A stretch of 64,000 bases of DNA from NCBI GenBank assembly GCA_014382445.1, contig JACNJS010000087.1, positions 1-64,000 of the forward strand, given 5' to 3'. Within the stretch, counting starts at the first letter, position 1. Each line of letters begins with the position of its first letter. The position numbers and the translations under genes were made by a program. Source of the DNA: Bacteroidota bacterium (GTDB taxonomy: Bacteria > Bacteroidota > Bacteroidia > Bacteroidales > F082). The notes under the pieces were generated by a model. It saw only the letters and a program-made list of their open reading frames with translations. It was not told where the DNA came from and did not search any database. Shown here piece after piece: positions 37,285 through 44,402 of the stretch.

Positions 37285-38796
37285 TTAGAATTCAAATAGT
37301 TTAGCAAGATTTTTTTGTTCATCATTGAGTATAAGCATACTTTCAATTATCTCCTTATTAAGAGGCGTAGTAAGTTTTATTGAATAAATTGTTTTTGCAA
37401 TTTCAATTACTTTTTCTGGACTCAAACTTGATTGCTTTTCTTTTAATTGCCTTTCAATTTCCTTATATATCTTGTAAGCAACGAAGGAAATACAAATGTG
37501 TGCTTCTATTCTTGACTGCTTGCTATGGTATATAGGCCGTATTTTGAGATCATTTTTAGATATTCTAAATGCTTTTTCAATCTTCCATAAGTGACTATAG
37601 TTTTCAATAATATCATTTTTTGATAAATTGGTATTTGTTAAGTATCCTTTTAAACCATCCCATTTTTGATCTAACAAATATTTTTCTTTGTCAATGGTAA
37701 TTTTAATTTCTCCATCCATTTTTAAATACTTGTTGTAACCTCTGTTGTTGATATTTGCTTTGGTTAACCTTCCGGTTCTAATTTGTTTCTCAAGCCTCCT
37801 TAATCCCTTTTCCCTGTTTACTTTATCTTTTTTAGCTCTGCTCTCAGAGTAACTAACAATTAGTTTGATGTTATCATCCTTCTCAATGACTTTATTCTCT
37901 CCATTTTTCAGGGCTAAATTCAGTATCTTGTCTTTTATTATTTGCTTCTCATTTTTAATCCTTGCTCCTAAAATAAACTCGTAGTCCTTTCTTTGTAGTT
38001 CTACTATGTTAGCAGATGATAAAAGACCCGAATCGGCTATAATTACTAATTTATCAAGCTTATACATAGACTTAAAGTGGTCTACCACTGGAAGCATTGT
38101 ATGACCTTCGAACTTATTACCTTCAAAAATCTCATATGCTAATGGATAGCCGTCAATGCTCACGAGTAAACCTAAAACTATTTGTGGGTTTTGATGTTTT
38201 CCTTCTTTCGAAAATCCTGTTTTGCGTAAATCATCTTCTTTGTCTATTTCAAAATACAAAGTGGTAACATCATAAAATACAATACTAATTTCGTTGTTCA
38301 ATATCCTGAGAGTGTGCCGAAAACTAATTTGCTGAACCAGTTCTTTTTGAGTATTATATAGTTTATCAAGATAGCGATAAACAGCGTCATCATCTATCTC
38401 TATGGAGTGGTGCTTTTTTAGGTAATCAACTGTTTTTAATTTGCTTGTTGGATAGCTTATCCGTGCTAATACAAGGTATCTAAATATGTCGTCTTTAACT
38501 TGGTTAAATCCAATTCTGTCAAATATTTTTGTTATTAGTAGCTCAATTCCGGAATTGTTAACTTGCTGAATACTCGATATAAACTTAGAAAGTGCCTGTT
38601 TCTCATTTGAAAAATCAAGTTCTTGCTGCCCTAATTGCCTCTTTATCCATTGCTCTCCCTGCTGTATTAATTGTATAAGCACTTGTTTATCCTGTGACCT
38701 GCCAAGTGATTTTAGAACCTTGTACTTTCCTGAACTTTTATCTATAACCTGGACACTTACTGTTCCACTCTTGTTAGGTTTCTTTCTTACAAACAT
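37285..38796 (-). CDS. IS1634-family transposase
   Basis: A 503-aa DDE transposase of the IS4-like superfamily. The N-terminal MFVRKKPNKSGTVSVQVID is the typical IS1634-group beginning. The catalytic acidic residues lie in IVFYDVTTLYFE (first Asp), LVIIADSGLLSS (second Asp) and the YSHLWKIEKAFRISKNDLKIRP block holding the Glu in the Y-x-R/K-E region. The gene is uninterrupted and could be active. The stop lies 27 bases inside the left terminal repeat and the start about 100 bases inside the right one. A TAGATTTG box (38801-38808) is 5 bases upstream of the ATG. Confidence 0.93.
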   Translation of the reverse strand: MFVRKKPNKSGTVSVQVIDKSSGKYKVLKSLGRSQDKQVLIQLIQQGEQWIKRQLGQQELDFSNEKQALSKFISSIQQVNNSGIELLITKIFDRIGFNQVKDDIFRYLVLARISYPTSKLKTVDYLKKHHSIEIDDDAVYRYLDKLYNTQKELVQQISFRHTLRILNNEISIVFYDVTTLYFEIDKEDDLRKTGFSKEGKHQNPQIVLGLLVSIDGYPLAYEIFEGNKFEGHTMLPVVDHFKSMYKLDKLVIIADSGLLSSANIVELQRKDYEFILGARIKNEKQIIKDKILNLALKNGENKVIEKDDNIKLIVSYSESRAKKDKVNREKGLRRLEKQIRTGRLTKANINNRGYNKYLKMDGEIKITIDKEKYLLDQKWDGLKGYLTNTNLSKNDIIENYSHLWKIEKAFRISKNDLKIRPIYHSKQSRIEAHICISFVAYKIYKEIERQLKEKQSSLSPEKVIEIAKTIYSIKLTTPLNKEIIESMLILNDEQKNLAKLFEF

Positions 38797-38800
38797 CCAA

Positions 38801-38808
38801 CAAATCTA
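38801..38808 (-). promoter_or_regulatory. Possible -7 box of the transposase gene
   Basis: On the minus strand TAGATTTG, an exact TAnnTTTG, 5 bases before the transposase ATG. A transcript from it would be leaderless. No clear -33 box. Confidence 0.3.
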
Positions 38809-38911
38809 ACAACAAAAAACATTTGGGACACCGTAATAATGCATATTTATATCATAACAGACTGATTATCACATTGTGATTGTTGAAGGAAAAATAAGTG
38901 CGGAAGTCAGG

Positions 38912-39055
38912 AAGAAGCCTGAAGCAGGGAGTCAGGGTCATGAGGATATTGCTTCGGTCTTCTGATTCTGACCTCAAGTCCATCACGAATGTTTCTAAAA
39001 ATGTATATAATTGATATATTGTGAAAATCACATCATTTGTTGCCTCAACCACTCA
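38912..39055. repeat. Right 144-bp direct repeat flanking IS1634-type element
   Basis: Second copy of 37114-37257. The last 28 bases (39028-39055) are the coding end of the TrmH-type gene, so the insertion left that gene whole. Confidence 0.88.
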
Positions 39056-39552
39056 AACAATGCAATAGCCAGAGCATGTGTAACATTTAATGAACTAATG
39101 GGGCCAGGAATGGGGATATACACCTTGTGACCTGCAAACTTTATTACTTCGTCACGAATACCCGCTATTTCATTACCTATAAGGAAAGACGTTTTTGCAG
39201 GGAACTTAAACTGATAAATGTTTTGTGCATTGGTTGTGGTTTCTATGGCTACTAATGTGTAGTCGGCAGGCATACTAGTCATTAGTTCATTTGCCTTAAT
39301 GATTTCCCAGTTTGTTTTCTCGCTGCCTCCCGATGCTGTACGATTTACTTTATGTTTTTTAAATGTGCTTGCTTTATCAGAAATAAACAAGGTTTGAAGA
39401 ACACCTATGTTTCCGGCAAGCCGCAATATAGCACCCATATTCTCAGGGCTACGAATGTTATCTGAAACAATAATAGGGCGGCTCAACGTATCATAAATTG
39501 AATAAAGTTTCAATTGGTCGTGGAATATTTGATATGAATTTTGGAATCTCAT
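39028..39552 (-). CDS. TrmH/SpoU family RNA 2'-O-methyltransferase
   Basis: A 174-aa SPOUT methyltransferase acting on tRNA or rRNA ribose 2'-OH. The conserved knot motifs are present: IIVSDNIRSPENMGAILRLAGN, then SFLIGNEIAGI and the C-terminal IPIPGPISSLNVTHALAIALFEW, the SPOU motif 3. The track start at 39579 prefixes nine hydrophobic residues; ATG 39552 is preferred because a TACTTTTG box (39559-39566) lies just before it. The target nucleotide is unknown. The IS insertion duplicated its last 28 bases without disrupting the frame. Confidence 0.88.
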   Translation of the reverse strand: MRFQNSYQIFHDQLKLYSIYDTLSRPIIVSDNIRSPENMGAILRLAGNIGVLQTLFISDKASTFKKHKVNRTASGGSEKTNWEIIKANELMTSMPADYTLVAIETTTNAQNIYQFKFPAKTSFLIGNEIAGIRDEVIKFAGHKVYIPIPGPISSLNVTHALAIALFEWLRQQMM

Positions 39553-39558
39553 AGAAAG

Positions 39559-39566
39559 CAAAAGTA
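39559..39566 (-). promoter_or_regulatory. Possible -7 box of the TrmH gene
   Basis: TACTTTTG on the minus strand, 6 bases before ATG 39552. There is no -33 TTTG at the usual distance. Use of this box would give a leaderless message. Confidence 0.35.
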
Positions 39567-39581
39567 AAATTAATAACAAAT

Positions 39582-39617
39582 AAAAACCCCGTTCTGTTTA
39601 CATTGAACGGGGTTTTT
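39582..39617 (-). terminator. Rho-independent terminator (bidirectional form)
   Basis: AAAAACCCCGTTC and GAACGGGGTTTTT form a perfect 13-bp stem around a 10-base loop, with A and T tracts on both sides. It lies 23 bases after the stop of the leftward T9SS protein gene. Confidence 0.85.
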
Positions 39618-39639
39618 AATGATTGGTTGTAAGAATATT

Positions 39640-41211
39640 TTATTTTATAATAATCTTTTTTGTAGAAATGCCATTAACGGTTTCCACTTGAACAAAGTAT
39701 ATACCGGCTTGTAGGTTATTTACATCTATCTGTGTTTTTAGCAAGTTTATATTTTTGCTATAAACTTGCTGTCCCGCTGTATTCACTACCTTCAGGCTAA
39801 GTATTTCATTTTTGCTATCAATATAAAGTACATCGGTTGCAGGATTAGGGAACATAATTGCTGATTCAAGCTCGGTAGTATTATTATCATCAATACCTAC
39901 ACCGCCGCCGGTTGTAATCATTCTGAAATGAAAATCGTAGGCAGCCGGTCCCCATGAACCACCAGACAAAGCAAATGAGCGATTTGCAATAAGATTGGCC
40001 ATTGTAATTTTAACTGTGTCTTCCGGAATGGTGATACCAATAAACACATCTCCTGGCGACATGCTCAATTCAGCTGAATAAGCACGAAGGTCAACTACTG
40101 TCATTGGATTTGGATCTGCCGGTGATGCTGCTGGGGTTACTTCGAAAGGAGTGATAAGGTCATCTCCAGGTCCATTTGCCCCCTCTCCCCATACATGGAA
40201 CATGAAGTTCTTATTTGGTGGCAGGCTTTGATCCTGATAATTTCTTATCAAGCCAGTTACTATTTGAGTGTGGTATTCCAAAGTAAATACTACTGCTGAT
40301 CCATCACCTGCAAGCAAGTTTGTATAAAAAGCTACTTCTGGGTCATCATAGTACATATATTCACCTGTAATGTATTTGTAATCATCGGTTATAGCAGTAT
40401 TGTTATTGGCAGAAGCATCTGTAGCTTCTACATTAAATACAACCATACTGCCCGGTGTTTGATAAGGAATAGTGAATTCATAATCATCACCACTTATATT
40501 AACACCATCACCAATTTGCCAATCACCACCTTCAACCTGATAATTTACTTTAGAAGATTGAATACCTGAAGCATCAATCAATTGAGCCATAAATACATAA
40601 TCAAAAAGGCTTCCTTCGTAAAATGTTGGTGGATTGTCATAACCTATATAAGGTGGTGCATTATCTACATCACTCGAGGTAATTACAAAATCATCGAAAT
40701 AGATACCATCCACTTCATAACCCCCATCACTGTGAAAGTAAAAACGAACTTTAACATTGCTGCTACCAACATAAGCTCCCAATGAATATGAATACTCAAT
40801 CCATGGGTCAAGATTTCCTTCTCCGTTAAAGATGCCAAGGTTGGCAGACGTAGCAAAATCATCATCAGATGCTTGTACTTTTACCCAGTCAAAGTCGATA
40901 CTGGTCTCAATATCGTAAATTGACCAGAAGCTAACGCTAGCCGAAAGAATTGACGGATCGGACAAATCCACACCTGTAGTCATTGTACAATAGGTATTCT
41001 GATTTGCTGAATAGTTTCCTCCGGGGCTGTCAGTCATTGAATGTGTTGGTGAATAAGATTGTGCATCGGTAAGACCCCAAGCACCAGTAAGATCCCAATT
41101 TGCACTTCCGTTTTCAAAATCATCTTCAAACTCAACGGTTTGACCAATCAATTGTAATGACATTGTGGTTAATAACGCAATAAATAAGCGTAAAATCGTA
41201 ATTTTTTTCAT
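39640..41211 (-). CDS. Secreted jelly-roll protein with T9SS sorting domain
   Basis: A 523-aa secreted protein. A signal peptide (LFIALLTTMSLQLIGQ) is followed at about residues 25-185 by a MAM/laminin-G-like jelly-roll module (FEDDFENGSANWDLTG, VDGIYFDDFVITSS). A middle part has Ig-like beta strands (about 190-440), and residues 450-523 are a T9SS type A sorting domain (AIMFPNPATDVLYIDS, LQAGIYFVQVETVNG, KIIIK). After outer-membrane transfer the last domain is removed and the protein is attached to the surface or released. Substrate or partner unknown. It has an excellent promoter (41251-41280) and a terminator right after its stop. Confidence 0.87.
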   Translation of the reverse strand: MKKITILRLFIALLTTMSLQLIGQTVEFEDDFENGSANWDLTGAWGLTDAQSYSPTHSMTDSPGGNYSANQNTYCTMTTGVDLSDPSILSASVSFWSIYDIETSIDFDWVKVQASDDDFATSANLGIFNGEGNLDPWIEYSYSLGAYVGSSNVKVRFYFHSDGGYEVDGIYFDDFVITSSDVDNAPPYIGYDNPPTFYEGSLFDYVFMAQLIDASGIQSSKVNYQVEGGDWQIGDGVNISGDDYEFTIPYQTPGSMVVFNVEATDASANNNTAITDDYKYITGEYMYYDDPEVAFYTNLLAGDGSAVVFTLEYHTQIVTGLIRNYQDQSLPPNKNFMFHVWGEGANGPGDDLITPFEVTPAASPADPNPMTVVDLRAYSAELSMSPGDVFIGITIPEDTVKITMANLIANRSFALSGGSWGPAAYDFHFRMITTGGGVGIDDNNTTELESAIMFPNPATDVLYIDSKNEILSLKVVNTAGQQVYSKNINLLKTQIDVNNLQAGIYFVQVETVNGISTKKIIIK

Positions 41212-41250
41212 AAGCTAAATATTTAGTGAACATTTAATATTATTACTCCC

Positions 41251-41280
41251 CAAAAGTACTTAAAATAATTAGTAATCAAA
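41251..41280 (-). promoter_or_regulatory. Promoter of the jelly-roll T9SS gene (TTTG-N18-TACTTTTG)
   Basis: On the minus strand TTTG (41277-41280), exactly 18 bases, then TACTTTTG (41251-41258), identical in both boxes and spacing to those of rpmH and the MFS gene. It lies 40 bases before the ATG. Confidence 0.68.
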
Positions 41281-41323
41281 TTGGAAAAATAAAAAAATGA
41301 GCAATCAAATCCTTCATTAAAAC

Positions 41324-41360
41324 AAAAAGCCCTACATGAAAAGATCATATAGGGCTTTTT
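41324..41360 (-). terminator. Rho-independent terminator
   Basis: AAAAAGCCCTA and TAGGGCTTTTT form a perfect 11-bp stem with A/T tracts, 18 bases after the stop of the 706-aa T9SS gene. Confidence 0.8.
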
Positions 41361-41378
41361 TGTAATAGGTCGAAATAC

Positions 41379-43499
41379 TTATTCAACTATAATTTTTCTA
41401 TATGCCGAGCCACTTTGAGTTTCAATATTTACAAAATATACTCCTGGCTTAAGTTCGTTTACATCAACAGCAGCTTGATTTCCGATTACATTCTTGTCTA
41501 TCACAAGTTGTCCTGTAACATTAATAATTTGAATATTTGTGATATTTTCAGCTTTAATAATAAGTACGTTATGAGCTGGATTTGGATAAACTTGAATACT
41601 ACTTTTTTCAATTTCTTCCATATCAGTTATAATAACAGTTACTATATTAGATGGGTCGGATACACCACCTCCATCATAAACAGCAGTAACAAAATATTCG
41701 TGTGAACCAATTGGAGGTTCTAAATCATTGTATTCGGTTACTTCAACAATTGCTGTATTAATTATTGCATCATCACGATATACATTATAACCAAGAAGGC
41801 TTCTGGTACTCACAGCTTGATTATTAATTGGATCAACAATCTCAACATGACTGTAATCAGTTGAATGTACTTTATTAACATTTACTGATCTCGGTTTACT
41901 AGTTTGTGAGTGAGTAATACCTATCTCAGCAATCTTACCACTTGGATACTGAACAATAGCACGAATCAAATATGCTTCACTCCATTGTTCCCAAGTAGAA
42001 ACATTGTCGAAATCCCAACTTCTGCCATTATTTAGATTAGCATCATAACCTACGAAAGTTGTTCCGTTTATAGATCCAAAACCAACAACAAAATCACCGG
42101 TAAAGGTTATGTCTTGAGATGAAACATCAACTTCCATCCAATTATCGTCAACGGCTGTTGCAGTTTCCATATATATAACCTCAGTTCCTGGCTGAGCGCC
42201 ATCCCATCCAAATACTGTAGCATTAAATGTATTATCACCAGTTTGTATTGAAGTATAAAACTTTAAGGTTAACACCTTGCAATCAGTATCAGGTGACATA
42301 TGAGTTGCCATCGTATAACCTTCGTAACTGTATGAGCCTGAAGCCACATCATTATCATATATTAATTCCTCAATGGTTCCGCCGCCACCAGGAGCCTCCC
42401 AAGTGAGTTGAACATCATCATAAGGTCCAACAACTGCTTGCAAGTTTGTAGGTGCTGGAGGATTACCATAAATGTACATACCACCAGTACCTGAAGAAGA
42501 AACATTAGTTCCTGCCCATCCGGTTTCTAAATCCAACCATACGGAAGCCTGGAAAGGATATTCTATAGTCATTTCTGTCCAGGTATGTCCACCATCTTCA
42601 CTTCGGGAAATTCCCATTTCAGCACCACTGGCAGAACCTATAAGTGTATTTGCAGTACCCGGAACGTGGGAAAAATAACGGGCAAAAGCCGGTCCAGAAG
42701 TAGAGAACTCCGTCCAGGTTATACCGCCATCATCTGTTTCATTAAGTACACCTTCAATACCCAAGTTAAGATATGATCTAAAGGCAATACCGTTCATATC
42801 ATCAAACATAAGCGAACTTACTGTTTCGGAAGAACCAAATACTGTCATAGAAACATCCCAGGTATAACCCATGTCGTTTGACCTGAAGATTCTACCCTGG
42901 TTCGTCCCCCACCAAATGTTGTCACCAAAAGCACAATAATTGCCAGTAATTCCATACTCCCCAGAAGTTGGTGCAGGAATATTAGCTTCAGGAACACGTG
43001 TCCAAACTTCTCCACCATCAGTTGTAGTGTAAAGCTCATAGTAACCACCAATTGGATCACCTTGGGCAAATCCATCCATATCATTAAAGAAATGAATCAC
43101 ATTTGCAAATGAACTGCTGCCATAAACACCACCTTTTTTCTCCCATGTCGCTCCTCCATCAATTGTTTTGTAAAGTCCCTGTGATGCACCAGTATTAAAT
43201 ACAGCCCAACAAATATCTGCATCAATAGCAAATAACTGCGAAAGTCCATCACCTAGATTAAAAGTCCCTGCTTGCCATGTATTTCCACCATCAATTGATC
43301 TGGTAAATCCATCATATATAGATCCATCATTGTTTATCGCCAATCCCCATATGGCAGTATTATCATTCATACCAAGCGACATTTGTCCAACTCCTTTATC
43401 TGTTGGCAAACCAGAATCCACCTGATTCCATCCAGGTTGGCTCATCGCTGCAAAGCCCAAGGCAATTAATATTGCCATTAAAAAAGTAATTTTTTTCAT
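41379..43499 (-). CDS. Secreted BNR/Ycf48-like propeller protein with T9SS domain
   Basis: A 706-aa secreted protein. A signal peptide (FLMAILIALGFAAMSQ) precedes a beta-propeller of the BNR/Ycf48-sialidase-like type (about 25-345) with repeated W-x3-(N/D)GG-x-TW units such as SIDGGNTWQAG, TIDGGATWEKKGG and TTDGGEVWTRV. Residues about 350-640 contain fibronectin III-like and jelly-roll parts (PTNLQAVVGPYDDVQLTW). The end (IQVYPNPAHNVLIIKA, LKPGVYFVNIETQSG) is a T9SS type A sorting signal. The asp-box propeller shape does not by itself imply sialidase activity, since no catalytic residues are recognised. It forms a single unit with a promoter box at 43544 and a terminator at 41324. Confidence 0.85.
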   Translation of the reverse strand: MKKITFLMAILIALGFAAMSQPGWNQVDSGLPTDKGVGQMSLGMNDNTAIWGLAINNDGSIYDGFTRSIDGGNTWQAGTFNLGDGLSQLFAIDADICWAVFNTGASQGLYKTIDGGATWEKKGGVYGSSSFANVIHFFNDMDGFAQGDPIGGYYELYTTTDGGEVWTRVPEANIPAPTSGEYGITGNYCAFGDNIWWGTNQGRIFRSNDMGYTWDVSMTVFGSSETVSSLMFDDMNGIAFRSYLNLGIEGVLNETDDGGITWTEFSTSGPAFARYFSHVPGTANTLIGSASGAEMGISRSEDGGHTWTEMTIEYPFQASVWLDLETGWAGTNVSSSGTGGMYIYGNPPAPTNLQAVVGPYDDVQLTWEAPGGGGTIEELIYDNDVASGSYSYEGYTMATHMSPDTDCKVLTLKFYTSIQTGDNTFNATVFGWDGAQPGTEVIYMETATAVDDNWMEVDVSSQDITFTGDFVVGFGSINGTTFVGYDANLNNGRSWDFDNVSTWEQWSEAYLIRAIVQYPSGKIAEIGITHSQTSKPRSVNVNKVHSTDYSHVEIVDPINNQAVSTRSLLGYNVYRDDAIINTAIVEVTEYNDLEPPIGSHEYFVTAVYDGGGVSDPSNIVTVIITDMEEIEKSSIQVYPNPAHNVLIIKAENITNIQIINVTGQLVIDKNVIGNQAAVDVNELKPGVYFVNIETQSGSAYRKIIVE

Positions 43500-43543
43500 A
43501 AGTAAAATATTTTGTGTTATTAATATGATTGGTTATTATTTTT

Positions 43544-43551
43544 CAAATCTA
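43544..43551 (-). promoter_or_regulatory. Possible -7 box of the propeller T9SS gene
   Basis: TAGATTTG on the minus strand, an exact TAnnTTTG, about 45 bases before the ATG, with ATTG (43568-43571) at a 16-base spacing upstream. Confidence 0.42.
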
Positions 43552-43646
43552 TAAAAAATTTTAACACCAATAGTTTATATGTGTTTACTTTGTAGATAAT
43601 TTGTAATAATTGATTTGACAGTTTGTTGAAGAAAATCAATTCATAA

Positions 43647-44315
43647 TTATAATTTCCATGCCCTCAAAAATTCCCTTTTTCCCGGTGGACCAGGAAGCTT
43701 TTCAATTCTAAAACCTGCTTCTTTTAAGGCTCTTTTAACAATCCCTTTGCACGAATATGTTGTTAATACACTATCAGCTACCATAGATTTATAAATATTG
43801 ATAAAGATATCTGGTGTCCAAACCTCAGGTTGCGCATCAGGTGAAAATGCATCAAAAAAAACTACATTGTAGTAACTGTCAGGAAGATTTGCATCTTCTA
43901 TTAAATCACTATTCACTTGAAATAAAAATTTGCCCGACAGCTTTTTACTATTACCAATATCGTTGTGAATATCTAAAAATAGGTTTTTATCGATCCCCAA
44001 TTGGTTTGGATAATTAAGAAGCAATGCTTCATTTTTGCATATAGGAAATGGCTCCAATCCATAATAAGTAACAGATATATTATTTTCTTCCGACCACAAG
44101 TATGCCAGTAACATATTCAATCCGGTACCGCTTCCTACTTCAAGTATTCTAAGGTCTGTTAAGTTCTTATCAATAACTGTATTTAATCCCGCATCTATAA
44201 ATATATGTTTCGATTCCTGAATTGCGCCAAAACCTGAATGGTAATTTTCGCCAAATTTTTCACTGAATATGGTATGCGATCCGTCATCGGTAAGGAGCAA
44301 TCTGTTTTTAATCAT
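43647..44315 (-). CDS. mnmD: tRNA (5-methylaminomethyl-2-thiouridine)-methyltransferase MnmD
   Basis: A 222-aa SAM-dependent methyltransferase of the MnmD type (without the MnmC oxidase half) that methylates the aminomethyl side chain of the wobble U34 in tRNA. It shows HTIFSEKFGENYHSGFGAIQES, ILEVGSGTGLNMLLAYLW for SAM binding and the family hallmark VFFDAFSPDAQPEVWTPDIF, followed by LTTYSCKGIVKRALKEAGF and LPGPPGKREFLRA. Length fits the stand-alone form. It is followed after 90 bases upstream by ygiQ in the same direction, with an own box at 44336. Confidence 0.9.
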   Translation of the reverse strand: MIKNRLLLTDDGSHTIFSEKFGENYHSGFGAIQESKHIFIDAGLNTVIDKNLTDLRILEVGSGTGLNMLLAYLWSEENNISVTYYGLEPFPICKNEALLLNYPNQLGIDKNLFLDIHNDIGNSKKLSGKFLFQVNSDLIEDANLPDSYYNVVFFDAFSPDAQPEVWTPDIFINIYKSMVADSVLTTYSCKGIVKRALKEAGFRIEKLPGPPGKREFLRAWKL

Positions 44316-44335
44316 AGTATGATATTTACTCTTGA

Positions 44336-44343
44336 CAAATATA
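44336..44343 (-). promoter_or_regulatory. Possible -7 box of mnmD
   Basis: TATATTTG on the minus strand, 21 bases before the mnmD ATG; no clear -33 partner. Confidence 0.38.
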
Positions 44344-44402
44344 TCTTAAACCTGATACACCGGAAATAACTAACATCAATCAACAAAAAACCAATATCAG
44401 AG

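Larger units (their letters stand above)
37258..38911. mobile_element. Complete IS1634-family insertion sequence
   Basis: A 1654-bp element bounded by perfect 14-bp terminal inverted repeats, CCTGACTTCCGCAC (37258-37271) and GTGCGGAAGTCAGG (38898-38911). It contains one intact leftward transposase and is flanked by identical 144-bp direct repeats. Just inside each end lies a near-identical direct repeat TGGGACACC(C/G)TAAT (37272-37285 and 38824-38837), possibly a transposase or partner binding site. The identical duplications indicate a recent insertion. One base of the right boundary is ambiguous because the element's last G equals the base preceding the repeat. Confidence 0.88.

Noticed and set aside
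38852-39052. 66-codon leftward ORF at the right border of the IS
   Set aside because: It crosses the IS end and the 144-bp repeat; it has no counterpart when the insertion is removed.
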